In this document: piece by piece, positions 15,228 through 23,223 of the stretch
Position numbering within the stretch: the stretch's first letter is position 1
Layout: each line of letters opens with the position of its first letter
NCBI RefSeq assembly: GCF_036195325.1
Contig: NZ_CP108101.1
Span: 5,270,001-5,334,000, forward strand
Source of the DNA: Streptomyces sp. NBC_00234
Lineage (GTDB): Bacteria; Actinomycetota; Actinomycetes; Streptomycetales; Streptomycetaceae
Direction: 5' to 3'
DNA: 64,000 nt
The notes under the pieces: generated by a model
What the model was told of the DNA's origin: nothing
Database searches by the model: none
The model's input: only the letters and a program-made list of their open reading frames with translations
Program-made: the position numbers and the translations under genes

Positions 15228-15689
15228 GTGTTCAATGACATAGGCGCACTCGAGCTGCTGACGCTCGTGGTCCTCGCCGTACTGGTCTTCGGTCCGGACA
15301 AGCTGCCAAAGGTCATCCAGGACGTCACCCGCACCATTCGCAAGATCCGTGAGTTCTCGGACAGCGCGAAGGAAGACATCCGCTCGGAGCTCGGTCCGCA
15401 GTTCAAGGACTTCGAGTTCGAGGACCTCAACCCCAAGACGTTCGTCCGCAAGCAGCTCATGGACGGCGACGACGAGCTGGGGCTGAAGGAGATCCGCGAG
15501 AGCTTCGACCTCCGCAAGGAGATGGCCGAGGTCACCGACGCGGTGAACGGCCGCGAGAGCGTGTCGACCGCTTCGGCCGCCGGCGCGGCGAAGGTCGCCG
15601 CCGACTCCGCGACCGCTCCCGACCTGCTCAAGAAGCCTGCTCAGCCGGCCAAGGACGAGCGTCCGCCGTTCGACGCCGACGCCACCTGA
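15228..15689 (+). CDS. tatB: Sec-independent protein translocase subunit TatB
   Basis: A 153-residue protein with an N-out single transmembrane helix (ALELLTLVVLAVLVFGPDKL), the conserved FGP hinge, and an amphipathic helix (PKVIQDVTRTIRKIREFSD), followed by an acidic/charged cytoplasmic tail. The GPDKLPK variant and the Glu at residue 9 (GALELL) identify TatB rather than TatA. It forms the twin-arginine signal receptor with TatC, which is not in this window. GTG at 15228 follows GAGGAGCATCAAG. Its location after htrA is the conserved actinobacterial arrangement. Confidence 0.93.
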   Translation: MFNDIGALELLTLVVLAVLVFGPDKLPKVIQDVTRTIRKIREFSDSAKEDIRSELGPQFKDFEFEDLNPKTFVRKQLMDGDDELGLKEIRESFDLRKEMAEVTDAVNGRESVSTASAAGAAKVAADSATAPDLLKKPAQPAKDERPPFDADAT

Positions 15690-15815
15690 TACCCGCCAAT
15701 CCCGACTCGTCCGGACGGTATGGCTATTCTCCATCTGTCCGGTTGCGAGGATGCCCACGCCGTGAAGGGGCGGGCCGCTCCGGATCTTTGACAGATCGAG
15801 GAGGCGGCCGGGCAG

Positions 15816-16475
15816 ATGGAGACGACGAGTCGGGTAGGGGCGGAAGGTGCGCCCAGCACAGTCACCGCAGAGGGGGTGCCGGCGGCCCGGCGTACGGTCG
15901 ACGGCTATCTGCAGGCGCCCTTTCCCTGGTACGGACTGGACGAGGCCTTCGCGGGCCCGCGCTGGCTGATGCAGGTCGGGACCGCCGCGGACGGCACGGT
16001 GCAGCACGGGTCCACCGGCCATGGCGACGAACCCTCGGTACGGACCGACGCGGGCTCCGAGAAGGAGCGCTTCGCGGTCGTCGTGACCGTGGCCGCCAGT
16101 CCGGTGCGGCGCAGCGGTGACGGTACGGGCGTCCTGGACGCCACCACGGTCTCCTCGGCGGCCTGGCTCGCCGGGTCGGGCCTGCTCTCGTACACCTGGC
16201 CCCCGCAGCTGGACCACACGCTGCGCGACGACTGGCTGGACCAGCAGACCGAGACCGCCTTCGAGCTCGCCGACGACCTGGACAGCGCGCCCTGGTCGAC
16301 GCTGTCGCTCCCGGTGGACGGTGTGCCGGTGGAGTTCCACTACCGCGAGTCCGAGTTCGGCTGGGTGCTGGCCGGTTCGGCGCACAACGGCGTCCACATC
16401 GGGGCGTACGGGCGGGGGATGAGCGCCTACGGGCTGGGCTTCTCGGTGGTCGCGGACATCGCCGCGTACGCCTGA
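15816..16475 (+). CDS. Hypothetical protein, no recognised domain
   Basis: A 219-residue soluble protein without signal peptide or membrane segment. It has an acidic composition, several Trp residues (PFPWYGLDEAFAGPRWLMQV, LLSYTWPPQLDHTLRDDWLD) and an apparently beta-rich C-terminal part (VDGVPVEFHYRESEFGWVLA, HNGVHIGAYGRGMSAYGLGF). I do not recognise a family. The ATG at 15816 has a strong GAGGAGG site. It lies between tatB and the convergent mrp gene; in the syntenic mycobacterial region I do not recall a counterpart. Coding nature is supported by GC-rich third positions across the whole frame and the strong ribosome site. Confidence 0.7.
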   Translation: METTSRVGAEGAPSTVTAEGVPAARRTVDGYLQAPFPWYGLDEAFAGPRWLMQVGTAADGTVQHGSTGHGDEPSVRTDAGSEKERFAVVVTVAASPVRRSGDGTGVLDATTVSSAAWLAGSGLLSYTWPPQLDHTLRDDWLDQQTETAFELADDLDSAPWSTLSLPVDGVPVEFHYRESEFGWVLAGSAHNGVHIGAYGRGMSAYGLGFSVVADIAAYA

Positions 16476-16504
16476 CCCGGTTCCCTCACGGGCACGACGC
16501 GCCA

Positions 16505-16532
16505 AGGGGCGGCCTCCGAGGAGACCGCCCCT
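16505..16532. terminator. Bidirectional hairpin between convergent genes
   Basis: AGGGGCGG (16505-16512) pairs with CCGCCCCT (16525-16532); inside, after one mismatch, CTCC pairs with GGAG around a two-base centre. It lies between the hypothetical gene and mrp. Confidence 0.75.
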
Positions 16533-16541
16533 GGTGCCTGC

Positions 16542-17675
16542 TCAGAACTTGTTGCGCGGGGTGATCCCCAACGACATGCCGGACAGACCGCGCTGACGGC
16601 CGCCCAGCTTCTCCGCGATGGAGCGCAGCGCGGCTCCGGCGGGCGAGTCCGGGTCGGACAGGACGACGGGCTTGCCCTCGTCGCCGCCCTCGCGCAGCCG
16701 TACGTCGATCGGGATGGAGCCCAGCACCGGCACCGTGGCGCCGACGGTCTTCGTCAGCCCCTCGGCGACCCGCTGACCGCCGCCCGAACCGAACACGTCG
16801 ACCATCTCGTCGCAGTGCGGGCACGGCATGCCCGACATGTTCTCCACGACACCGACGATCTTCTGGTGGGTCTGCACGGCGATGGAGCCGGCCCGCTCGG
16901 CGACCTCGGCCGCGGCCTGCTGCGGCGTCGTGACGACGAGGATCTCGGCGTTCGGCACGAGCTGCGCCACGGAGATCGCGATGTCGCCGGTGCCCGGCGG
17001 CAGGTCGAGCAGCAGGACGTCCAGGTCGCCCCAGTACACATCGGCGAGGAACTGCTGGAGCGCGCGGTGGAGCATCGGTCCGCGCCACACGACCGGGGCG
17101 TTGCCCGGCGTGAACATGCCGATGGAGATGACCTTCACGCCGTGCGCCGACGGCGGCATGATCATGTTCTCGACCTGGGTGGGCTTCCCGTCCGCGCCGA
17201 GCATGCGCGGCACGCTGTGCCCGTAGATGTCCGCGTCCACGACGCCGACCTTGAGACCGTCCGCGGCCATCGCCGCCGCCAGGTTCACCGTCACCGAGGA
17301 CTTGCCGACGCCGCCCTTGCCGGACGCCACCGCGTAGACCCGGGTCAGGGAACCGGGCTGGGCGAACGGCACCTCGCGCTCCGCCGTACCGCCGCGCAGC
17401 GAGCTCGCGAGCTCCTTGCGCTGTTCGTCGCTCATGACGTCGAGCGTGACCTCCACACGGGACACGCCCTCGACGCGCGCCACCGCTTCGGTCACGTTGT
17501 TGGTGATGGTCTCGCGCATCGGACAGCCGGAGACCGTGAGATACACCGTGACAGCGACTACACCGTCAGCGTCGATCTCGACCGATTTCACCATGCCGAG
17601 TTCGGTGATCGGACGGTGGATCTCCGGGTCGTTCACTGTCGCCAGTGCTTCGCGCACCGCGTCTTCCGTAGCCAT
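16542..17675 (-). CDS. mrp: Mrp/NBP35-family iron-sulfur carrier ATPase
   Basis: A 377-residue protein with an N-terminal MIP18/DUF59 domain (residues 1-95, ATVNDPEIHRPITELGMVKS) and a deviant-Walker P-loop ATPase (SGKGGVGKSS, 118-127; DADIYGHSVPRMLG; LLLDLPPGTGD). The C-terminal CxxC motif (GMPCPHCDEM) is intact and is the dimer-interface [4Fe-4S] binding site of ApbC/Mrp carriers. It assembles and transfers Fe-S clusters. The ATG at 17675 gives the canonical DUF59 start; the frame is open 63 bases further upstream but that adds a basic, non-conserved-looking stretch. Followed convergently by the hypothetical gene; upstream is DUF1003 on the same strand with a 43-base gap. Confidence 0.93.
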   Translation of the reverse strand: MATEDAVREALATVNDPEIHRPITELGMVKSVEIDADGVVAVTVYLTVSGCPMRETITNNVTEAVARVEGVSRVEVTLDVMSDEQRKELASSLRGGTAEREVPFAQPGSLTRVYAVASGKGGVGKSSVTVNLAAAMAADGLKVGVVDADIYGHSVPRMLGADGKPTQVENMIMPPSAHGVKVISIGMFTPGNAPVVWRGPMLHRALQQFLADVYWGDLDVLLLDLPPGTGDIAISVAQLVPNAEILVVTTPQQAAAEVAERAGSIAVQTHQKIVGVVENMSGMPCPHCDEMVDVFGSGGGQRVAEGLTKTVGATVPVLGSIPIDVRLREGGDEGKPVVLSDPDSPAGAALRSIAEKLGGRQRGLSGMSLGITPRNKF

Positions 17676-17718
17676 ACCGACGATGTTACGGCGCCTGCCC
17701 CTACGCCCGGGTAACCCG

Positions 17719-18279
17719 TCAACGGTCGCCTTCGTCACTCTCCACCTGAGAAAGGACCTGACGCTCCTCCATGTCCTTCACCATGTCCTGCAGCTCGGAC
17801 CTGATCCAGTCCCGGGTGGCGACCTCGCCGAGGCCCATCCGGAGGGCGGCGATCTCCCGGGTGAGGTACTCGGTGTCGGCGATGGAGCGCTCGTTCTGGG
17901 TGCGGTCCTGCTCGTGGGTGACCCGGTCGCGGTCGTCCTGCCGGTTCTGCGCGAGCAGGATCAGCGGGGCCGCGTACGAGGCCTGGAGCGAGAGCATCAG
18001 GGTCAGGAAGATGAACGGGTACTCGTCGAACCGCAGCGCTCCGGGCGCGAAGATGTTCCACACCACCCAGAGGATGATGATCAGCGTCATCCAGACGATG
18101 AACCGCCCGGTGCCCAGGAAGCGGGCGATCCGCTCGGAGAACCGGCCGAACGCCTCGGGGTCGTACTCCGGCAGCAGCCTGCGCCGCGGCGCCTTCGGCT
18201 GGTCGAGCCGGGGCCGCGGCGGACGTACGAGCCCGGAGGACCCCGTCGACGCGGCCCGCGGGCGTTCCTCACCGGCCAC
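17719..18279 (-). CDS. DUF1003 membrane protein
   Basis: A 186-residue protein with a cytoplasmic Pro/Arg-rich N-terminus, two transmembrane helices (RFIVWMTLIIILWVVWNIF and PFIFLTLMLSLQASYAAPLI) and a charged C-terminal helix. The NIFAP...FDEYPFIFLTLMLSLQASYAAPLILL core is the DUF1003 signature. Function is unknown; members are often placed next to Mg2+ transport-like genes. The GTG at 18279 overlaps the end of the MgtE-N/CBS gene by 11 bases and uses a GAGGAGG site located inside it, so the two are translationally coupled. This pair plus mrp corresponds to Rv1232c-Rv1231c-Rv1229c by order. Confidence 0.87.
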   Translation of the reverse strand: MAGEERPRAASTGSSGLVRPPRPRLDQPKAPRRRLLPEYDPEAFGRFSERIARFLGTGRFIVWMTLIIILWVVWNIFAPGALRFDEYPFIFLTLMLSLQASYAAPLILLAQNRQDDRDRVTHEQDRTQNERSIADTEYLTREIAALRMGLGEVATRDWIRSELQDMVKDMEERQVLSQVESDEGDR

Positions 18280-19543
18280 GGGCGTCCCCCTCCTCGCCGT
18301 GGAAGTCGGTCTCGCGCCAGTCCTCCGGCAGCAGGTGGTCCAGTACGTCGTCGACGGTCACCGCTCCGAGGAGCGACCCGCTCGCGTCCACCACCGGCGC
18401 GGAGACCAGGTTGTAGGCGGCCAGGTAGCTGGTCACCGAGGACAGCGGGGTGTCCGGTGACAGCGGTACGAGGTCGCTGTCGACGATCGAGCTGACGAGC
18501 GTGAACGGCGGATCGCGCAGCAGCCGCTGGAAGTGCACCGTGCCGAGGTACTTGCCGGTCGGGGTCTCGTCCGGCGGGCGGCAGACGTACACCTGGGCGG
18601 CCAGCGCGGGGGACAGGTCCGACTGCCTCACCCGGGCGAGCGCGTCGGCGACGGTGGCGTCCGGCCGCAGCACGATCGGCTCGGTCGTCATCAGTCCGCC
18701 CGCGGTCCGCTCCTCGTACGCCATGAGGCGCCGCACGTCCGCCGCGTCGTCCGGACGCATCAGGGCCAGCAGCCGTTCCTTGTCCTCCTCGGGCAGCTCG
18801 GAGAGCAGGTCGGCCGCGTCGTCGGGGTCCATGGCCTCCAGGACGTCGGCGGCCCGCTCCTCCTTGAGCTTCCCGAGGATCTCCACCTGGTCGTCCTCGG
18901 GCAGCTCCTCCAGGACGTCCGCGAGCCGGTCGTCGTCGAGCGCCGCGGCGACCTCGGCGCGGCGCTTCGGCGACAGGTGGTGCAGGGCGTTGGCCACATC
19001 GGTGGGCCGCAGCCGTTCGAAGGTGGCCACCAGGCTCTCCGCGCCCTGCCCGTGCTCGTCCAGCGAGAAGCCGCTGACCGCCGACCACTCGACGGTCAGG
19101 GTCTCGCCCTTGCGCCGCAGCGCGCCGCCGCGTCCCTTGCGCACGAAGTACTTGTCGATCTCCCAGTCGCGGCGGGCCGGGAGCTGCTGGATCGATACGT
19201 CGAGGATGGTCACCTCCTCGTCGGTCTCCACCAGCCGGACCCGCCGGTCGAGGAACTCGCCGAGGACCAGTCGCTCGGTCGGGCGCTGCTCGAAGCGCCG
19301 CATGTTGACCACACCGGTGGTGATGACCTGACCGGACTCGACACCCGTCACCCGGGTCATCGGCAGGAAGATCCGCCGCCGGCTCGTCAACTCGACGACC
19401 ATGCCGAGCAACCGAGGGGGGCGCCCGCCCACCCGTAGCATCGCCACCAGGTCGCGGACCCGGCCGACCTGGTCACCATTGGGGTCGAAGACGGGCACAC
19501 CGGACAGATGTGAGACGAAGATCCTGGGAGCGCCTGCCACCAT
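18269..19543 (-). CDS. MgtE-N and CBS domain regulatory protein lacking the transport domain
   Basis: A 424-residue soluble protein: an N-terminal PRC-barrel-like segment (residues 5-100, FVSHLSGVPVFDPNGDQVGR), an MgtE intracellular N domain of short helical repeats (HLSPKRRAEVAAALDDDRLA, ELPEDDQVEILGKLKEERAA, DPDDAADLLSELPEEDKERL) and a pair of CBS motifs (EPIVLRPDATVADALARVRQ; VDASGSLLGAVTVDDVLDHL). No membrane helices follow, so it is not itself a Mg2+ channel; it may sense Mg2+ or adenine nucleotides for a partner such as the DUF1003 protein. ATG at 19543 is preferred to the GTG at 19552, because GGAGGAGG is eight bases upstream of the ATG and overlaps nothing. Confidence 0.88.
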   Translation of the reverse strand: MVAGAPRIFVSHLSGVPVFDPNGDQVGRVRDLVAMLRVGGRPPRLLGMVVELTSRRRIFLPMTRVTGVESGQVITTGVVNMRRFEQRPTERLVLGEFLDRRVRLVETDEEVTILDVSIQQLPARRDWEIDKYFVRKGRGGALRRKGETLTVEWSAVSGFSLDEHGQGAESLVATFERLRPTDVANALHHLSPKRRAEVAAALDDDRLADVLEELPEDDQVEILGKLKEERAADVLEAMDPDDAADLLSELPEEDKERLLALMRPDDAADVRRLMAYEERTAGGLMTTEPIVLRPDATVADALARVRQSDLSPALAAQVYVCRPPDETPTGKYLGTVHFQRLLRDPPFTLVSSIVDSDLVPLSPDTPLSSVTSYLAAYNLVSAPVVDASGSLLGAVTVDDVLDHLLPEDWRETDFHGEEGDARGR

Positions 19544-19721
19544 CCCGTGCACCTCCTCCGACTGTGACGCAATTGCACCGGTATGCCGGGATCAGGCTAG
19601 CCCGTACCGCTCCGCGGCGCCCCGGCGGCCCGTCCGTACGGCTCTCTGCAAAGGGGCGTAGGCCGCACGGGTACGCTGCCGTCTGCCACCCCCCGACACG
19701 CAGATGAGAGGCAGTGCGCCT

Positions 19722-20486
19722 GTGACCTCTTTCGCCCCGGCCGTCCGGGCCCATCACCGGACCGCCCTCGCCGTAGTGCTCTGTGCGGGTCTGACCGCAG
19801 CCCTCACCGCGTGCGCCGGAGAGGACCCGGACAAGGGAACCAACGGGGTCGGCAAACTCGGTGCCGCGGAGATCGACAAGAAGGCCAGAGCGGCGGCGGA
19901 CTCCGCGGACGCGGTACGGCTCGCGGGCACCCTGGTCAGCAAGGGCGGCACGTACAGGCTCAACATGCAGCTCAACACGGAGGGCGGCACGGGTTCCGTC
20001 ACCTCGAAGAAGAGCACGTTCGCGCTGCTGCGCATCGGCGACGAGCTGTTCCTCAAGGCCGACGCCGGTTTCTGGAACCAGGGCGAGGCGAGCGGCAAGG
20101 GCGAGGAGAGCGACCGGGCGGCTGCCGACAAGCTCCAGGGCAAGTACGTGAAGGTCCCCGAGGGCGATCCGACGTACAAGCAGCTGCGCGGCTTCACGGA
20201 CAAGAAGATCCTGCTCGACGGCCTGCTCGGCCTGCACGGCACGGTCAACAAGGGCGACCGGGACTCGGTCGCCGGGGTGCCCACCGTGCAGATCATGGGC
20301 GGAAAGGGTGAGGGTGGCGCGCTCGACGTCTCGCTGAAGGGCACGCCGTACCCGGTAAGGGTCGCGCGCGGCGGAGGCGGTGGCACGGTGACGCTCGCCG
20401 ACTGGGGCCGGGCCTTCACCCTGAAGCCGCCGTCCGAGGACGAGACGGTCGACTACGGAGGCCAGCTCCCCAAGTCCTCGGGCTGA
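19722..20486 (+). CDS. Lipoprotein, LppX/LolA-like fold suspected
   Basis: A 254-residue lipoprotein: signal peptide with hydrophobic ALAVVLCAGLTAALTACAG and lipobox LTAC, acylated Cys31. The mature part (residues 50-250) is beta-rich with alternating short strands (VRLAGTLVSKGGTYRLNMQL, KKSTFALLRIGDELFLKADA) as in the mycobacterial LppX/LprG lipid-carrier fold, but I only infer this from pattern. GTG at 19722 is preferred to ATG at 19704; AGAGG lies about ten bases upstream and the shorter form gives a normal signal peptide. It is transcribed away from the MgtE-N gene and converges on the 20506-21027 gene with 19 bases between. Confidence 0.78.
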   Translation: MTSFAPAVRAHHRTALAVVLCAGLTAALTACAGEDPDKGTNGVGKLGAAEIDKKARAAADSADAVRLAGTLVSKGGTYRLNMQLNTEGGTGSVTSKKSTFALLRIGDELFLKADAGFWNQGEASGKGEESDRAAADKLQGKYVKVPEGDPTYKQLRGFTDKKILLDGLLGLHGTVNKGDRDSVAGVPTVQIMGGKGEGGALDVSLKGTPYPVRVARGGGGGTVTLADWGRAFTLKPPSEDETVDYGGQLPKSSG

Positions 20487-20505
20487 GGGAGGGCCGCCCG
20501 GAACG

Positions 20506-21027
20506 TCAGCTCTTCCTGCGGCGCTTCAGCAGCAGGCGGGGGAGCGCGGCGGGTACGGGCCGGCGGGTCGTCGCCCCGGTGGGGAGCGGAACCGCCGCCA
20601 GTGAGGAGTCGGGCAGGTCCGTCCGGGACTCGCCGGGCGCCAGCCGCAGCACGCGGCATTCGCGCGCCCAGCGCTCGGTCATCTGCTCGGCGTCCGGCGC
20701 GTTCAGCCGCTTGCCCTTGAGCTCGGCGACCGCCGCCGCCCACTCCACGGAACGCGGCACGAGCACGCTCACCGAGGCGGTCCAGGCGACGAGCCGGCCG
20801 CCCTTGTCCTTGCTGCGCACGGTGACCTCGGCCGCCGCCCCGTCGGTGAGCCCGTCGGGAAGCGGCTGCTCGCCGGGGCCGTCCCCGACGAGATGGACGG
20901 CGCCCTCGTGCCAGACGTGCCACAGCGCGCGGGCGTGGCCGGTGCCCCGGACCCAGATCAGACCGGACTTCTTGGTGGCCTCCTCGACGAGGGCCCGGCC
21001 CAGCAGCACGTCAGCAGCAGCAGTCAT
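20506..21027 (-). CDS. Uncharacterised protein, split-barrel-like
   Basis: A 173-residue protein starting TAAADVLLGRALVEEATKKS. The central segment (LIWVRGTGHARALWHVWHEG, AVHLVGDGPGEQPLPDGL, VTVRSKDKGGRLVAWTASVS) suggests a small beta-barrel resembling pyridoxamine-oxidase-like split barrels; no FMN or heme motif can be named. The C-terminus is basic (LPRLLLKRRRKS). It starts 14 bases after the corA stop on the same strand and has no strong ribosome site, so it is probably translated from the corA mRNA. Relationship to Mg2+ transport is unknown. Confidence 0.7.
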   Translation of the reverse strand: MTAAADVLLGRALVEEATKKSGLIWVRGTGHARALWHVWHEGAVHLVGDGPGEQPLPDGLTDGAAAEVTVRSKDKGGRLVAWTASVSVLVPRSVEWAAAVAELKGKRLNAPDAEQMTERWARECRVLRLAPGESRTDLPDSSLAAVPLPTGATTRRPVPAALPRLLLKRRRKS

Positions 21028-21040
21028 GGCGCGAACTCTA

Positions 21041-22156
21041 TTAGAGCCACCCGTTGCGCTTGAGGGTGCGGTGGATGGAGAAGCAGACGACGCCGATGAC
21101 GCCCATGACCATCGGGTAGCCGTAGGTCCACTGCAGCTCCGGCATGTGATCGAAATTCATGCCGTACACCCCGCAGATCATCGTCGGTACGGCGATGATG
21201 GCCGCCCAGGAGGTGATCTTGCGCATGTCCTCGTTCTGCGTGACGGTCGCCTGCGCGAGGTTGGCCTGAAGGATCGAGTTCAGCAGCTCGTCGAAGCCGA
21301 TGACCTCTTCCTGCACCCGGGCCAGGTGGTCGGCCACGTCGCGGAAGTACTTCTGGATGTCGGGGTCGATCAGCCGCATGGGCCGCTCGCTCAGCAGCTG
21401 CATCGGACGCAGGAGCGGGGACACGGCCCGCTTGAACTCCAGCACCTCACGCTTGAGCTGGTAAATCCGGCCCGCGTCCGAACCACGCTGACTGCCCTTC
21501 GCCGGGGTGGAGAAGACGCCGATCTCCACCTCGTCGATGTCGTCCTGCACCGCTGCCGCCACCGCGATGTACCCGTCCACGACGTGGTCGGCGATGGAGT
21601 GCAGCACGGCGGACGGACCCTTGGCCAGCAGCTCGGGGTCGTCCTGGAGGCGGTGGCGCAGCGCGCGCAGCGAACCCTTTCCGCCGTGCCGGACGGTGAT
21701 GACGAAGTCCCGGCCGGTGAAGCACATGACCTCGCCGGTCTCGACGACCTCGCTGGTCGCGGTCAACTCGGTGTGTTCCACGTAGTGGATGGTCTTGAAC
21801 ACGGTGAACAGGGTGTCGTCGTACCGCTCCAGCTTGGGCCGCTGGTGTGCGTGGACCGCGTCCTCGACGGCCAGCGGGTGGAGGCCGAACTCCCGGGCGA
21901 TACCGGCGAATTCCTCCTCGGTCGGCTCGTGCAGACCGATCCAGGCGAAGCCGCCGGCCTCCCGCACCCGGAGCATCGCCTCGTGCGGGGTCTGGCAGCC
22001 GGCCGCCTCCAGGCGCCGCCCGTCGCGGTAGACCGCGCAGTCGACGACCGCGCTCGACGCGGACGGGTCACGGGTCGTGTCGTAGCTGTTGTACGGGGCG
22101 TTGCTCTTGCGGAGGGACGGGCGCACGGCGGCGCGCAGGTCACGGATCATCGACAT
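21041..22156 (-). CDS. corA: CorA-family magnesium/cobalt transport protein
   Basis: A 371-residue CIM-family channel. A large cytoplasmic N-domain (AGGFAWIGLHEPTEEEFAGI, LHPLAVEDAVHAHQRPKLER) and long helical stalk (FDELLNSILQANLAQATVTQ) precede two C-terminal transmembrane helices; the signature YGMNF follows the first (AAIIAVPTMICGVYGMNF). The protein is a homopentameric Mg2+ channel in the inner membrane. ATG at 22156 has AAGGAG in GAAGGAGCCAGCC. The frame is open for another 135 codons upstream without a stop, but that region looks non-coding. The 400-base upstream region may hold a leader (see separate entry). First gene of a two-gene operon. Confidence 0.92.
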   Translation of the reverse strand: MSMIRDLRAAVRPSLRKSNAPYNSYDTTRDPSASSAVVDCAVYRDGRRLEAAGCQTPHEAMLRVREAGGFAWIGLHEPTEEEFAGIAREFGLHPLAVEDAVHAHQRPKLERYDDTLFTVFKTIHYVEHTELTATSEVVETGEVMCFTGRDFVITVRHGGKGSLRALRHRLQDDPELLAKGPSAVLHSIADHVVDGYIAVAAAVQDDIDEVEIGVFSTPAKGSQRGSDAGRIYQLKREVLEFKRAVSPLLRPMQLLSERPMRLIDPDIQKYFRDVADHLARVQEEVIGFDELLNSILQANLAQATVTQNEDMRKITSWAAIIAVPTMICGVYGMNFDHMPELQWTYGYPMVMGVIGVVCFSIHRTLKRNGWL

Positions 22157-22564
22157 GGCTGGCTCCTTCACGGAGGGCCGTCGGCGGGCACGTGGAACAG
22201 CCCGGAATGGGGACGTGTCACTACGTCCGCAAAGCGGGCGGCACCGCGGCAGCGCGATGACGGCGTTCGCTACAGACAGGCAAAAACGAGGGGCTCTTCC
22301 GTCGCGCGAACTGCCGTGGGCCTTGGCCGGGAAGGCTTCAGGAGACGGAGGGAAGGCGTCGGGCGGAAGAGCGGTTGGTACTGCACGGTCGACTTGGATC
22401 CATGGCAGTCCCCACCTCCTCCGGCCGGTCCCCCGTGAGGGACGACGTGTGCCGGGACTGAGAGCAACGCTTCTGCGTGCTGTCCCGGCTGGCGGCCAGG
22501 CTACCAGCCGACTCGGGGTCAATCCCTTTCTTTGCCCGTTCCTGACGCGTCCTATGCTCACGTC
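22157..22564. other. Divergent intergenic region with long corA leader
   Basis: Between corA (reverse) and the suppressor-of-fused gene (forward). On the reverse strand a 21-codon ORF (22338-22403) follows GGAGGAGG and contains Pro codons; it could be a leader peptide. A reverse-strand TTGACC with TAGCCT 13 bases downstream near 22520-22500 is a weak promoter candidate. The forward-strand promoter abuts the start at 22565. No known Mg2+ riboswitch could be recognised by eye. Confidence 0.4.
22532..22558 (+). promoter_or_regulatory. Candidate promoter giving a leaderless mRNA
   Basis: TTGCCC (22532-22537), 15 bases, TATGCT (22553-22558), then six bases to the ATG at 22565. No Shine-Dalgarno sequence is present, so transcription probably begins at the start codon. 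Confidence 0.5.
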
Positions 22565-23149
22565 ATGGAAGAAATTCTGGCGTTGGTCGAGGCCCGGCTC
22601 CGTACGGCCCTGGGCGAACCGGACGCACGCGCCGACGTGACCTTCCTCGGTACGGACCGTATCGAGGTGCTCCGCTTCATCGACGGCGACGTGGTGCGCT
22701 ACGCCACGCTCGGCATGTCCGGGCAGCCGATGGCCGACCCCACCTCACCGCTCGCCGACCCGGTCAAGGGGCCGCGCGCCGAGCTGGTCCTGTCGGTACG
22801 TGTGGGGCTCGCCGACACCGACCAGGTGCTGCGCCCGCTGGCCGTGCTGGCCGCGTCCCCGCAGGTCGAGGGGCTGATCGTGGCACCCGGCGCCTCCCTC
22901 GACCTGGGCCGGCCGCTGTGGCCGGGGGCGCCGTTCAGCTCCGTGCTGGTGGCCGAGCCCGGCGGGCTCGTCGAAGACCTGGAGCTGGACGCCCCGATGG
23001 ATCCCGTGCACTTCCTGCCGCTGCTTCCGATGACGCACAGCGAGGCCGCCTGGAAGCGGGTCAGGGGCGCGCAGGAGCTTCAGGAGCGGTGGCTGTCGCA
23101 GGGTACGGATCTGCGCGATCCGCTGCGCGCCTCCGTGGCGCTCGACTGA
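22565..23149 (+). CDS. Suppressor-of-fused (SUFU)-like domain protein
   Basis: A 194-residue protein with an N-terminal helix (EEILALVEARLRTALGEPDA), then RADVTFLGTDRIEVLRFIDG and VRYATLGMSGQPMADP, matching the bacterial suppressor-of-fused domain whose eukaryotic relatives bind Gli factors. Bacterial members are often antitoxin or immunity proteins or of unknown role; no toxin-like neighbour is evident here. The C-terminal FLPLLPMTHSEAAWKRVRGA is typical for the actinobacterial subgroup. No ribosome site precedes the ATG; the promoter places the 5' end at or next to it, so it appears leaderless. Confidence 0.75.
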   Translation: MEEILALVEARLRTALGEPDARADVTFLGTDRIEVLRFIDGDVVRYATLGMSGQPMADPTSPLADPVKGPRAELVLSVRVGLADTDQVLRPLAVLAASPQVEGLIVAPGASLDLGRPLWPGAPFSSVLVAEPGGLVEDLELDAPMDPVHFLPLLPMTHSEAAWKRVRGAQELQERWLSQGTDLRDPLRASVALD

Positions 23150-23164
23150 GACGAACGGCACACA

Positions 23165-23201
23165 CCCCGCCCGCGGCCAGGAGGGAGAGCCGCGGACGGG
23201 G
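23165..23201. terminator. Terminator hairpin between convergent genes
   Basis: CCCCG-C-CCGCGGC (23165-23177) pairs with GCCGCGG-A-CGGGG (23189-23201) with one internal mismatch and an 11-base loop. It lies between the SUFU and MFS genes. Confidence 0.7.
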
Positions 23202-23223
23202 AGCAACGGGGTTGGTGCGGGCG

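Noticed and set aside
11720..15631. A 1303-codon reverse-strand open reading frame across the sigma, anti-sigma, htrA and tatB genes
   Set aside because: It is the antisense of four well-supported genes; long stop-free antisense frames are expected at this GC content and it has no domain-like sequence.
21041..22561. Corresponding 135-codon N-terminal extension of corA
   Set aside because: It lacks CorA similarity and a ribosome site; AAGGAG before the ATG at 22156 fits the family N-terminus.
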